A stretch of 64,000 bases of DNA from Pelomonas sp965229315 (GTDB lineage Bacteria; Pseudomonadota; Gammaproteobacteria; Burkholderiales; Burkholderiaceae_C): NCBI RefSeq assembly GCF_965229315.1, contig NZ_CBDDJA010000001.1:744001-808000 (forward strand). Reading direction: 5' to 3'. A program made the translations under genes and the position numbers. Under the pieces are notes generated by a model. It was not told the DNA's origin. It did no database searches and saw only the letters and a list, made by a program, of their open reading frames with translations. Below are positions 18,774 through 30,121 of the stretch, in pieces (within the stretch, counting starts at the first letter, position 1; each line of letters begins with the position of its first letter).

Positions 18774-19264
18774 GCGCTCGTCCCTGGTTTGGGCGACTTG
18801 GGCGGCGCCAGCGCGCGGTCCAGCAACTGCGCCAGTTCGGTGCGCGCGACCTGGCGCAGCGCGTCGGAGGCGGCGCTGGGGAACTTCTGGCGGTCAAAAG
18901 GCGAGCGCAAGCGGACGACCCACAAACCCGGCGGCATGCCGGACGCTGCCGCAAATGCGGCGCGGATCTGCCGCTTCAAGAGCGTGCGCGTCACCGAGCG
19001 GCGCGCGTGGCGTTTGGGCACGACCATGCCCAGCCAGCAGCCGCCCGGCGTGGCGGCGGGCAGGACGAGTTCCACAGGGCTGTGGGCAGCTTGTGCGTCG
19101 CCTGTTGATAACTCGGCCTGGGCTGTGCGTAACTTAGCCGCTGCCCAGGCGCTGGGCGCCAGATCGGCCGAGAGATGGTGCAACGCGAAATGCGCGCTGC
19201 GAGCACGGCTCGGGCGGGCGAGCACGCGCTCGAAATCCACCGGGCGTTGGATTCGACCGATCAT
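18770..19264 (-). CDS. rnpA: Ribonuclease P protein component
   Basis: The 164-residue protein binds the RNase P RNA in 5' maturation of tRNAs. The family signature is VVPKRHARRSVTRTLLKRQIR in the C-terminal half. It is longer than the usual 115-130 residues because of an insertion (about residues 42-72, including KLRTAQAELSTG) between the first strand (AHFALHHL) and WLGMVVPKR. The DNA of this insertion carries several DnaA-box-like 9-mers, listed separately. It lies between rpmH and yidD as usual. Confidence 0.94.
   Translation of the reverse strand: MIGRIQRPVDFERVLARPSRARSAHFALHHLSADLAPSAWAAAKLRTAQAELSTGDAQAAHSPVELVLPAATPGGCWLGMVVPKRHARRSVTRTLLKRQIRAAFAAASGMPPGLWVVRLRSPFDRQKFPSAASDALRQVARTELAQLLDRALAPPKSPKPGTSA
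19103..19132 (-). promoter_or_regulatory. DnaA-box-like sites inside rnpA
   Basis: On the minus strand TTATCAACA (19103-19111) differs from the consensus TTATCCACA at one position, and TTACGCACA (19124-19132) at two. Two weaker CCACA-containing sites lie at about 19068-19088. They fall in the segment encoding the extra loop of RnpA, about 600 bp from the dnaA start. Whether DnaA binds is untested. Confidence 0.4.
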
Positions 19265-19315
19265 CGGGAGCCCGGCAGGCGCGGCGCCGGGGGCGCCGCC
19301 TTGTGCGACAAGACC

Positions 19316-19450
19316 TTAGACGGCCAGGCGCTTGCGGCCCTTGGCGCGGCGCGCGGCGATGACGGCGCGGCCACCGCGCGTCTTCATGCGCACGAGGAAG
19401 CCGTGGGTGCGGGCGCGGCGGGTCTTGGAGGCTTGGTAGGTACGCTTCAT
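19316..19450 (-). CDS. rpmH: 50S ribosomal protein L34
   Basis: The 44-residue protein starts MKRTYQASKTRRARTHGF and ends GRKRLAV, an unmistakable L34. It is highly basic and part of the large ribosomal subunit. It begins the rpmH-rnpA-yidD-yidC run and is divergent from dnaA across 294 bp. The gap to the rnpA start is 51 bp. Confidence 0.97.
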   Translation of the reverse strand: MKRTYQASKTRRARTHGFLVRMKTRGGRAVIAARRAKGRKRLAV

Positions 19451-19675
19451 GGGGAAACCTCTTTAGAGGGTTTGTGCAGGCTGGGCACAGCGGTTGGCAC
19501 CCGGCAAGAAAACCGGTGCCATCAGATGACCCCGGCGAAAAAAGCGCACGCGTTTCCTGGCCGCAGCCAGTCGCTTGTGCGCGAAAACCCGGCATTACAG
19601 CAGATGAGGCCTGGCCGGTCAATAAGTCGCCCGTCTCAAGCCGGGTTTGCCAGGGATTGACCCGCTTTCAAATTC

Positions 19676-19684
19676 TGTGGATAA
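19676..19684 (-). promoter_or_regulatory. Perfect DnaA box
   Basis: TGTGGATAA on plus is TTATCCACA on minus, the exact consensus 9-mer, 60 bases before dnaA. Confidence 0.75.
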
Positions 19685-19710
19685 CCCGTCTTTGCGGAGC
19701 TTCCGTTCCG

Positions 19711-19716
19711 TACAAT
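19711..19716 (+). promoter_or_regulatory. Likely -10 element of dnaA promoter
   Basis: TACAAT matches the sigma-70 -10 consensus at five of six positions and lies 28 bases before the dnaA start. No convincing -35 is seen at standard spacing (a TTGCGG lies only 13 bases upstream). Confidence 0.4.
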
Positions 19717-19735
19717 CCGGCTGCTCAAGAACAAG

Positions 19736-19744
19736 TTTTCCACA
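19736..19744 (+). promoter_or_regulatory. DnaA-box-like site abutting the dnaA start codon
   Basis: TTTTCCACA has one mismatch to TTATCCACA and ends at the base before the dnaA ATG, a position compatible with autoregulation. It also replaces a normal Shine-Dalgarno, as no purine-rich site is visible there. Confidence 0.45.
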
Positions 19745-21247
19745 ATGAGCGAAGAAGAACACGGGGTGGATGGGGTGCAGGCTTTGAAGACGGGCGCAGA
19801 GGACATGGATTCGGCCGGCTGGGCGTCGGATCTCTGGCGGCGCGGCTGTGAACGCCTGGCCACCGAACTGCCGGAACAGCAGTTCAACACCTGGATCCGC
19901 CCGCTGCCACCGGCCAGCGTGGTGGGCGACGCCGCTGGCGTGCTGGTGGCCACGCTGAAGGTGCCCAACCATTTCAAGCGCGACTGGATCCGCCGCCAGT
20001 ACGCTGCGCGCATCGAGGCCATCCTGACCGAGCTGGCCGGCCGCCCCACGCGGCTGGAGCTGTCGCTGGCCGCGCGCGAGTCCTCGTCGTCCGCGTCGGT
20101 CGCCATGCCGGCCCCGGTCGGCGCCGGTGTCGTTTCCGCGGCCGAACCCAGCGCCGCGCTGCGACCGGTCACGGCGGCACCCAGCGCGTCGGTGGTCATG
20201 CTGCCGTCGCAGGGGCCGGCCGCCAGCAAGCACCGCATCAACCCCCAGCTGACGTTCGACACGCTGGTGCCCGGCCGCGCCAACCAGATGGCCCGCACCG
20301 CCGCGCTGCACGTGGCCGGCGCGCCGGGCGTGACCTACAACCCGCTGTTCATCTACGGCGGCGTGGGCCTGGGCAAGACCCACCTGATCCACGCCGTCGG
20401 CAACGCGCTCTTGAAGGACCGGCCGGATGCCCGCGTGCTGTACCTGCACGCCGAGCAGTTCATCTCCGACGTCGTCAAGAACTACCAGCGCAAGACCTTC
20501 GACGAGTTGAAGGCCAAGTACCACTCGCTGGACCTGCTGCTCATCGACGATGTGCAGTTCTTCGCCGGCAAGGACCGCACGCAGGAGGAGTTCTTCAACG
20601 CCTTCGAGGCGCTGCTGGCCAAGAAGGCGCACATCATCATGACGTCGGACACCTACCCCAAGGGGCTGGTGGACATCGACGAGCGGCTCACCTCGCGCTT
20701 CGACGCCGGCCTGACGGTCGCCATCGAGCCGCCGGAGCTGGAGATGCGCGTGGCCATCCTGATCAAGAAAGCCATCGCCGAAGGCGCGCCCATGCCCGAG
20801 GACGTGGCGTTCTTCGTCGCCAAGAACGTGCGCGCCAACGTGCGCGAGCTGGAAGGCGCGCTGCGCAAGGTGCTGGCCTATGCCAAGTTCTCGCACAAGG
20901 AGATCAGCATCACGCTGGCCCGCGAGGCGCTGAAGGACCTGCTGTCCATCCAGAACCGCCAGATCGGCGTGGAGAACATCCAGAAGACGGTGGCCGACTT
21001 CTACAAGATCAAGGTCGCCGACATGTACTCCAAGAAGCGCCCGGCCAGCATCGCCCGGCCGCGGCAGATCGCGATGTACCTGGCCAAGGAGCTGACGCAA
21101 AAGAGCCTGCCCGAGATCGGCGAGCTGTTCGGCGGGCGCGACCACACCACTGTGCTGCACGCTGTGCGAAAGATCGGCGGCGAGCGCCAGAAGAACACCG
21201 AGCTGAACCAGCAGCTGCACGTGCTGGAGCAGACCCTGAAGGGTTGA
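19745..21247 (+). CDS. dnaA: Chromosomal replication initiator DnaA
   Basis: The 500-residue AAA+ initiator binds DnaA boxes and melts the origin. Domain I (about residues 22-105) includes LWRRGCERLATELPEQQFNTWIRPL; domain II is a Ser/Ala-rich linker; domain III has GGVGLGKTHLIHAVGN (Walker A, about 204-211) and LLLIDDVQFF (Walker B). Domain IV ends with the box-binding signature FGGRDHTTVLHAVRKIG. The N-terminal 20 residues are an acidic extension ahead of domain I. Followed by dnaN after 169 bp. Confidence 0.97.
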   Translation: MSEEEHGVDGVQALKTGAEDMDSAGWASDLWRRGCERLATELPEQQFNTWIRPLPPASVVGDAAGVLVATLKVPNHFKRDWIRRQYAARIEAILTELAGRPTRLELSLAARESSSSASVAMPAPVGAGVVSAAEPSAALRPVTAAPSASVVMLPSQGPAASKHRINPQLTFDTLVPGRANQMARTAALHVAGAPGVTYNPLFIYGGVGLGKTHLIHAVGNALLKDRPDARVLYLHAEQFISDVVKNYQRKTFDELKAKYHSLDLLLIDDVQFFAGKDRTQEEFFNAFEALLAKKAHIIMTSDTYPKGLVDIDERLTSRFDAGLTVAIEPPELEMRVAILIKKAIAEGAPMPEDVAFFVAKNVRANVRELEGALRKVLAYAKFSHKEISITLAREALKDLLSIQNRQIGVENIQKTVADFYKIKVADMYSKKRPASIARPRQIAMYLAKELTQKSLPEIGELFGGRDHTTVLHAVRKIGGERQKNTELNQQLHVLEQTLKG

Positions 21248-21416
21248 CCGGCCCGGCGTTCGGCCCGAAAAACTCGGGTTGACCCGCAGGCCCTGGTAAC
21301 CCTGCCAGACCAGCCGGGCACCCATTCCGGGCGACAATCGCAGCTTCACGCGCGCGCGCGTTTTTCGGCGTGCTCCAAGCCGGATTTCCCCCCAAGATCC
21401 CTCCAAAGAGGCCCTC

Positions 21417-22538
21417 ATGATCGTTTTGAAAGCTCCCCAGGATCAGGTGCTCGCCGCGCTGCAGGCGGTGTCGGGCATCGTCGAGCGGCGTCACACGCTG
21501 CCGATCCTGGCCAATGTGTTGATCCGCAAGACCGGCAACCAGGTGGAGCTCACGACCAGCGACCTCGAGATCCAGGTGCGCACCACGGTGCAGTTCGACG
21601 GCGACGCCGGCAACCTGTCCACCACCGTCGGCGCGCGCAAGCTCATCGACATCCTGCGCTCCATGCCGGCCGATCAGGTCGTCAGCCTGACGAGCAACGC
21701 CAACAAGATGACGCTGCAGGGCGGCAAGAGCCGCTTCACGCTGCAGACGCTGCCCGCCGACGACTTCCCGCTGGTGCAGGAAGCGGCGGACTTCGGCCCC
21801 GCGTTCAGCGTGCCGCAGAAGGCGCTGAAAGGCCTGATCAACCAGGTGCACTTCGCCATGGCGGTGCACGACATCCGCTACTACCTCAACGGCATCCTGT
21901 TCGTCGCCGAAGGCAGGAACCTGACGCTGGTGGCCACCGACGGCCACCGCCTGGCGCTGGCCCAGGCCGAGCTGGACACCGACATCCCCAAGCAGGAAGT
22001 CATCCTGCCGCGCAAGACCGTGCTGGAGCTGCAGCGCCTGCTGAAGGATGGCAAGGGCCAGGACGACGAGGGCGTCATCGAGATGCGCTTTGCCGGCAAC
22101 CAGGCCAAGTTCAGCTTCAGCGGCATGGAGTTCGTGACCAAGCTGGTCGAGGGCAAGTTCCCCGACTACAACCGCGTCATCCCCAAGAACCACAAGTTCC
22201 GCCTGACGCTGGGCCGCGCACCGCTGCTGGCCAGCCTGCAGCGCGCCGCCATCCTGACCAGCGAGAAGTTCAAGGCCGTGCGCCTGACCTTCGAGCCGGG
22301 CCTGCTGTCCATCGCGTCCAGCAACGCCGAGCAGGAAGAGGCCAAGGAAGAGATCGAGATCGACTACGCCGGCGACAAGATCGAGACCGGTTTCAACGTC
22401 ACCTATTTGATGGACGCCCTGGCCAACATGAGCCAGGACATGGTCTGCGTCGACCTCAACGACAGCGCCTCCAGCGCGCTGCTGACCATCCCCGACACGA
22501 CCGGCTTCAAGTACGTCGTGATGCCGATGCGGATCTAG
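21417..22538 (+). CDS. dnaN: DNA polymerase III beta subunit (sliding clamp)
   Basis: The 373-residue clamp begins MIVLKAPQDQVLAALQAVSGIVERRHTLPILANVL and ends TGFKYVVMPMRI, the conserved C-terminus. Three repeated clamp domains fill the length. It holds polymerase III on DNA and recruits repair factors. A run of GC dinucleotides followed by TTTTT lies in the leader (about 21349-21366). Standard dnaA-dnaN-gyrB order. Confidence 0.97.
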   Translation: MIVLKAPQDQVLAALQAVSGIVERRHTLPILANVLIRKTGNQVELTTSDLEIQVRTTVQFDGDAGNLSTTVGARKLIDILRSMPADQVVSLTSNANKMTLQGGKSRFTLQTLPADDFPLVQEAADFGPAFSVPQKALKGLINQVHFAMAVHDIRYYLNGILFVAEGRNLTLVATDGHRLALAQAELDTDIPKQEVILPRKTVLELQRLLKDGKGQDDEGVIEMRFAGNQAKFSFSGMEFVTKLVEGKFPDYNRVIPKNHKFRLTLGRAPLLASLQRAAILTSEKFKAVRLTFEPGLLSIASSNAEQEEAKEEIEIDYAGDKIETGFNVTYLMDALANMSQDMVCVDLNDSASSALLTIPDTTGFKYVVMPMRI

Positions 22539-22581
22539 CGCTCCGCACCGGCATTGCATGCCTGAACGTTCTGCACCCCCC

Positions 22582-22604
22582 AGCCCCCCGCCGAGCGGGG
22601 GGCT
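22582..22604 (+). terminator. Strong hairpin after dnaN
   Basis: AGCCCCCCGC and GCGGGGGGCT form a perfect 10-bp stem around CGA, 44 bases after the dnaN stop. The tail CTAGTTTGAGTTTG is only moderately T-rich, so it may terminate or attenuate before gyrB. Confidence 0.6.
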
Positions 22605-22648
22605 CTAGTTTGAGTTTGAGGGCCGCTCCGCGGCCTTGAGAGTGCCCC

Positions 22649-25198
<2,550 letters not shown>

Positions 25199-25230
25199 CG
25201 GGGCGCGGCAGCGGCGGTTCCAATGCGAGC

Positions 25231-25551
25231 ATGGCTTACGCGCTGCCCCGCCTCATCACAGACCGCAGTGCCGCGCTCGCAGCGCTCTGCAAGCGCACGC
25301 ATGCGAAGCGGCTGGACCTCTTCGGCTCTGCCGTTCGTGACGACTTCGACGCCCTGTCCAGCGACCTCGACTTTCTCGTCGTGTTTGAAGAGCTGCCGCC
25401 CGTGCGCTACGCCGAAGCGTTCTTCGAGTTGAAGGACGGTTTGCAGCAACTGTTCGCCCGGCCGGTCGATCTGGTCGTGGAACGCGCGATCCGCAACCCG
25501 TACTTCAAGCAGCGGGTGAGCGCTGAGCGGCAGCCGGTCTATGGCGCCTGA
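25231..25551 (+). CDS. mntA: MNT-type nucleotidyltransferase antitoxin (MntA-like)
   Basis: The 106-residue protein is a minimal nucleotidyltransferase: RLDLFGSAVRDDFDALSSDLDFLVVF has the GSxxR and DxD motifs that bind metal and NTP. In the type VII toxin-antitoxin systems the MNT protein inactivates its HEPN partner by adding AMP to it. The ATG at 25231 is preferred to the open frame from 25195, which begins inside the gyrB end. It overlaps the HEPN gene by 11 bp, as is typical of the pair. Confidence 0.88.
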   Translation: MAYALPRLITDRSAALAALCKRTHAKRLDLFGSAVRDDFDALSSDLDFLVVFEELPPVRYAEAFFELKDGLQQLFARPVDLVVERAIRNPYFKQRVSAERQPVYGA

Positions 25552-25870
25552 CCTGCGCAAGTACATCTGGGACGCCAAGGAAGCCGCCTCGCGGGCGCTG
25601 CGCTTCACCGCCGGCAAATCCCTTGACGACTACCTGAACGACGAGTTGCTGCGCTCGGCTGTCGAACGCCAATTCCTGATCCTTGGCGAAGCCCTCGGGC
25701 GGCTGCGCCAGTTGGACGCCAACCTGGCCTCCCGTGTCGCCGATCTGAACCAGGCCGTCGCGCTGCGCAACCAGTTGGCGCACGGCTACGCCGACATCGA
25801 TGACGCCATCGTCTGGGGCGTTGTTGCGGGGCCGCTTCAACAACTGCTCGCGGAACTCGAAGCGCTCTGA
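25541..25870 (+). CDS. hepT: HEPN-domain ribonuclease toxin (HepT-like)
   Basis: The 109-residue all-helical protein carries the HEPN RNase motif R-x4-H-x-Y as RNQLAHGY, preceded by LNDELLRSAVERQFLILGEAL. This motif is the catalytic site of HepT toxins and also the region AMPylated by the MNT partner. It is directly downstream of, and overlaps, the MNT gene. Expected to cleave RNA when released. Both motifs are intact, so the system may be functional. Confidence 0.88.
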   Translation: MAPDLRKYIWDAKEAASRALRFTAGKSLDDYLNDELLRSAVERQFLILGEALGRLRQLDANLASRVADLNQAVALRNQLAHGYADIDDAIVWGVVAGPLQQLLAELEAL

Positions 25871-26012
25871 CCCGCGAGGGCGCGCTGCCGCGCCTCAGTG
25901 TCTTTCCCATGGTGGAAGCGAGCAATCCGCTCGTTATGCTCCCGCCAGCAAAAGCACAGATCAGCCCGAAAGAGGCTGGCGACTTGAAGCGGGGCGGCAA
26001 GGGAGGGACGAC

Positions 26013-26840
26013 ATGGCGAGACGACGCAATCGCAGCAGCGTGGCCGAGGACATCATGGACCTCGTGTCGAAGCTGCCGTGGTGGGCTGGCGTGCTTTTGG
26101 CCGCGGGCTTCTATCTCGCACTGCATGCCTACGTGTCGCGCCCGGTTCCGCAGGCGACACAGCCAGGCCAGATGGGCGCCATGCTCACTCAGATGATGTG
26201 GCGGACGCTCGCCTTCTATGGGCAATACCTGCTGCCCTTGCTGTGCCTGATCGGCGCCATCGTTTCAGCGATCAAGAGGCGCAGCCGCACTCAGCTGCTC
26301 GAACGCACCACGGCCAACCCGTCCGCCGATGCGCTCAACGGCATGAGCTGGCAGCAGTTCGAGCAACTGGTGGGCGAAGGCTTTCGCCGGCAGGGCTATC
26401 AGGTCAGCGAAACCGGCCAGGCCGGGCCGGATGGCGGCGTGGACCTGGAGCTGCGCCGCGACACCGAGCTGCACCTCGTGCAATGCAAGCAATGGCGCGC
26501 GCAGCGAGTTGGCGTTGCGGTCGTGCGGGAATTGTACGGCGCCATGGCCGCCCGGGGCGCGGCGGCTGGCTTCGTCGTCACGTCCGGCCGGTTCACTGAC
26601 GAGGCCATTCGGTTTGCACAAGGGCGAAATGTCCAGCTGATCGCCGGCGAGCGATTGAAGGGTTTGCTCGCGGCGGGAAGCGTGTCATCCCCGGCTTCAG
26701 CGCCCCCTCGCGCCGAGCCGTCGTGCCCGCTGTGCGGGAAAGGGATGACGCTGCGCTCTGCAAAACGTGGTGCGCAGGTGGGCAACCGTTTCTGGGGCTG
26801 CTCAGCGTTTCCCAGTTGCCGTGGCACGCGCGACGTATAG
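26013..26840 (+). CDS. Membrane-anchored Mrr-like restriction endonuclease with C-terminal zinc ribbon
   Basis: The 275-residue protein has two predicted membrane helices (about 22-42 and 68-90), then a PD-(D/E)xK nuclease domain of the Mrr_cat family: FEQLVGEGFRRQGYQV, GPDGGVDLEL (Asp) and LVQCKQWRAQRVGV (Q-x-K). It ends in a topoisomerase-type zinc ribbon (CPLCGKGM, WGCSAFPSCRG). GGGAGG 5 bases before the ATG at 26013 sets the start. Homologues are annotated as restriction endonucleases; some may act on modified or damaged DNA at the membrane. It lies among other defence-type genes. Confidence 0.82.
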   Translation: MARRRNRSSVAEDIMDLVSKLPWWAGVLLAAGFYLALHAYVSRPVPQATQPGQMGAMLTQMMWRTLAFYGQYLLPLLCLIGAIVSAIKRRSRTQLLERTTANPSADALNGMSWQQFEQLVGEGFRRQGYQVSETGQAGPDGGVDLELRRDTELHLVQCKQWRAQRVGVAVVRELYGAMAARGAAAGFVVTSGRFTDEAIRFAQGRNVQLIAGERLKGLLAAGSVSSPASAPPRAEPSCPLCGKGMTLRSAKRGAQVGNRFWGCSAFPSCRGTRDV

Positions 26841-27192
26841 GGCGCATCAGGGACGGATCGTTGCTCATTGGGCGGCGATTGTTGCCATCAGAGCGACGTT
26901 TTGCAGCTGCGTGGCGTGCTGCAAAACGCAGCGAAGTTCAGGCAGCCTTAGCTTGCGCGGTGCTGAGGAAACCCATGTTCGCCGGGTGACCTTCCAGCGC
27001 CACAATCCTGGCCGTTGTGCGGATCGGCGTCAGACGCATGCTTGAGCAACCGTGGCCAGGGGATGCGACTGCAGCGCGGCCACCCGGCCTGACTACCGGC
27101 AACCAGGTCCCCCGTCAGAATCGCAACAGTTCTCGCCAGTCGACTAGCTTGAGCAGCTGCCTCCTTCGTCGATTGCGTTCAACCGCTGACCC
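26841..27192. other. 352-bp gap between the Mrr-like gene and hsdR remnant
   Basis: No credible gene is seen. It contains one perfect 10-bp inverted repeat (26897-26906 and 26919-26928, listed separately). No hsdM or hsdS sequence is recognisable. Confidence 0.5.
26897..26928. repeat. 10-bp inverted repeat CGTTTTGCAG / CTGCAAAACG
   Basis: Perfect arms separated by 12 bases in the gap after the Mrr-like gene. A related CTGCAAAACG occurs at about 26758-26767 inside the gene end. It could be a terminator stem or protein-binding site; no T tail follows. Confidence 0.4.
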
Positions 27193-29185
27193 ATGTCCTC
27201 ACCCAAGCAAACCTACGACCCGCTTTCCGCCCGGCCAAGCCTTCGCGCCAAGGAGGAGCAGATCGAGTACGGCTTCATCGGCAAGCTCCAGAGCCTCAAG
27301 TACGAGTACCGCGACGACATTCGCGATCTCGCCGCGCTGGAGCGCAACTTTCGTGAAAAGTTCGAAGCCCTGAACCGGGTGCACCTGTCCGATGCCGAAT
27401 TCAAGCGGCTCAAAGAAGAAATCGTCACCCCCGATGTGTTCGCCGCCGCTCGCACCCTGCGCGAGCGCAACGCCTTCACCCGTGACGACGGCACGCCGCT
27501 GAACTACACGCTGGTCAACATCAAGGACTGGTGCAAGAACAGCTTTGAGGTCGTCAACCAACTGCGCATCAACACCGATTACAGCCACCACCGGTACGAC
27601 GTTCTCATCCTCATCAACGGTGTGCCCTGTGTGCAGGTCGAGCTGAAGACGCTGGGCATCAGCCCGCGCCGGGCGATGGAGCAGATCGTTGACTACAAGA
27701 ACGACCCGGGCAACGGCTACAGCAGGACGCTGCTGTGCTTCGTGCAACTGTTCATCGTCAGCAACCGCACCGATACCTGGTACTTCGCCAACAACAACCC
27801 ACGGCACTTCGCCTTCAACGCCGACGAACGCTTCCTGCCCATCTACCAGTTCGCCGACGAGAAGAACAAAAAGATCACCCACCTCGACAGCTTTGCCGAG
27901 ACCTTCCTGGCCAAGTGCACGCTCGGTGAAGCCATCAGCCGCTACATGGTGCTGGTGGCCAGCGAGCAGAAGCTGCTGATGATGCGGCCGTACCAGGTGT
28001 ATGCCGTCAAAGCCATCGTGGACTGCATCCACGACAACTGCGGCAACGGCTACATCTGGCACACCACCGGCAGCGGCAAGACCCTCACGTCCTTCAAGGC
28101 CTCCACGCTGCTCAAGGACAACGCCGACATCGAAAAATGCCTATTTGTCGTGGACCGCAAAGACCTCGACCGCCAGACCCGCGAGGAGTTCAACCGCTTC
28201 CAGGAAGGCTGCGTCGAGGAGAACACCAACACCGGGGCGCTGGTGCGCCGGCTGCTGTCAGACGACTACGCCGACAAGGTCATCGTCACCACCATCCAGA
28301 AGCTGGGCCTGGCACTGGACGAAAACAGCAAGCGGAACCAGCAACGCAAGAAGAACGACCTCAAGACCTACAAGGAGCAGTTGGAGCCGCTGAGCAACAA
28401 GCGCATCGTCTTCATCTTCGACGAATGCCACCGCTCGCAGTTCGGCGACAACCACGAGGCCATCAAAGCCTTCTTCCCCAAGGCCCAGCTGTTCGGCTTC
28501 ACCGGCACGCCCATCTTTGAGAAGAACGCCACCGCCAAGCAGTTCGAAGGCGACGAAGGGCAGTTCAAGACCACGGAAGACCTGTTCCAGAAGCAGCTGC
28601 ACGCCTACACCATCACCCACGCGATTGAAGACACCAATGTGCTGCGCTTCCACGTGGACTACTACAAGCCCGAAGGCCAAAACGCCAAGGCTCCCCCGCC
28701 CAAGCCCGGCGAAGCCCTGGCCAAGCGGGCCGTGATCGAAGCCATCCTGGCCAAGCACGACACGGCCACGGCCGGGCGCCGCTTCAACGCCGTGCTGGCC
28801 ACCGCCAGCATCAACGACGCCATCGAGTACTACGGCCTTTTCGAAGAACTGCAAAAGGCCAGGAAGGCCGCCGACCCCGGCTTCCAGCCACTGAACATCG
28901 CCTGCGTGTTCTCACCCCCGGCCGAAGGCAATGCCGATGTGAGGCAGATCCAGGAAGACCTGCCGCAGGAAAAAGCCGACAACGAAGTCGAGCCCGACCG
29001 GAAGAAGGATGCCCTCAAAGCCATCCTGGCCGACTACAACGCCCGCTACGGCAGCAATCACAGCATTGGCGAGTTCGACCTCTACTACCAGGACGTTCAA
29101 AAGCGCATCAAAGACCAGCAGTGGCCCAACGCCGACTTCCCCCACGCCAAGAAGATCGACATCACCATCGTGGTGGACACCCGCA
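27193..29185 (+). pseudogene. hsdR: Type I restriction enzyme HsdR, 3' truncated
   Basis: About 664 residues match the motor/nuclease subunit of type I restriction enzymes, which is normally about 1000 residues. Visible are the N-terminal nuclease (YDVLILINGVPCVQVELKTLG, PD-ExK) and helicase motifs TTGSGKTLTSF (Walker A), FIFDECHRSQ (II) and FGFTGTPIF (III). Homology stops at KKIDITIVVD, which normally continues into motifs IV-VI and the C-terminal helical domain. After about 29185 the frame runs into another gene out of register and ends at 29400. No hsdM or hsdS is present. It is therefore a non-functional remnant, joined to the isopeptidase fragment. Confidence 0.85.
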
Positions 29186-30121
29186 GGCCCGACAGTCCGC
29201 GAGGTCGTCGAGTTCAAGCGGATCATTCAGCCCTACAACCACAGCGCCGAGGCGCTGCGGCAACAGGTGTCGCCGGACGGCACGCGGGCTTTCATCGTCA
29301 CACGCAAGGCCGACGTGGCCAGCGACAGGAACCGGTACGAAATCCAGCTGCTGCATGTGGCGCCGGACCGGTTGTCGGAGCACCGCGTGGCGGCGCCTGA
29401 GACGGTGCTGGCCGCCGATGTCGGTGACGACGGCAACGCGGCGTTTCCGGCCGTGCAGGATGTGCGGTGGTGGGACGACCGCAGCCTGGTTTTCCTGGCG
29501 CGGTTGAAGGGCGCCGCGTTCCAGGTCTACCGGCTGGACCTGCCGACGCGAGCGCTGGTGCAGCTGACGCGCGAGACCCTTCTCATCGTGTCGTTCGCGG
29601 CGTCGAAGGACATGCGCCGGCTCGTCTATGCGGTGCAGGTGCCCAACCCGCCCCTGAAGGACGGTGCGCGCAGCCTGGTGGTGGGTAATCAGTCGTTCTG
29701 GAGCGTGAAGTTCGGGCAGCAACTGCTGGGCGCGCAGATCCGGAAGTACCGCTTCTTCGTCGCAGACATCGGTGCGGCGCAGCCGCCGCGCGCATTGGGC
29801 GAGCCGTTCGTGGAAGGCAACGGCGCGCGCCCGCAGGTCAGCATCTCGCCCGATGGCCGCTGGGCGCTGCTGCCGCGCTACGAGCCCGAGCGCACGCAGG
29901 CGTGGGCGCGGCAGTACCCGATGCTGGACGAGGTCGTGAAGGAGCATGGGCCTGGGATGCGAGTCGATCCGCTGCGCTACTTCTCGGGGCCGATGGCCTT
30001 CAAGGCGCGGCGCATGGTGGCGTGGCGCCTGGATGACGCGAAGGAGCAGACCGTGGTGGACGCGCCGGACGACGCGCTGCCGATGGCCGGCCAGGAAAGG
30101 ACGGACAGGCTCTGGCAGGGC
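29186..30121 (+). pseudogene. S9-family prolyl oligopeptidase-like (lasso isopeptidase-like) fragment, both ends missing
   Basis: About 312 residues in one frame (from VREVVEFKRI to TDRLWQG) have the character of the N-terminal beta-propeller of an S9 peptidase: QVSPDGTRAFIVTRKADV, VQDVRWWDDRSLVFLARL, FQVYRLDLPT, VSISPDGRWALLPRYEPE and REQ-like EQTVVDAPDDALP. S9 enzymes of this type hydrolyse lasso peptides (isopeptidases) and sit in many proteobacterial lasso clusters; the assignment rests on this context. There is no signal peptide and no catalytic Ser-Asp-His domain. The 5' end abuts the broken hsdR and the 3' end abuts, on the opposite strand, the broken lasso cyclase. It cannot be an active peptidase. 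Confidence 0.65.

Larger units (their letters stand above)
19451..19744. other. rpmH-dnaA intergenic region, candidate oriC
   Basis: This 294-bp divergent gap holds one perfect DnaA box (19676-19684), a one-mismatch box touching the dnaA start (19736-19744) and a likely dnaA -10 element. It is AT-richer than its surroundings just before dnaA. The gene order rpmH/dnaA is a classic origin location in proteobacteria, so this is the best origin candidate in the window. The number of boxes is low for a full origin. Confidence 0.5.
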
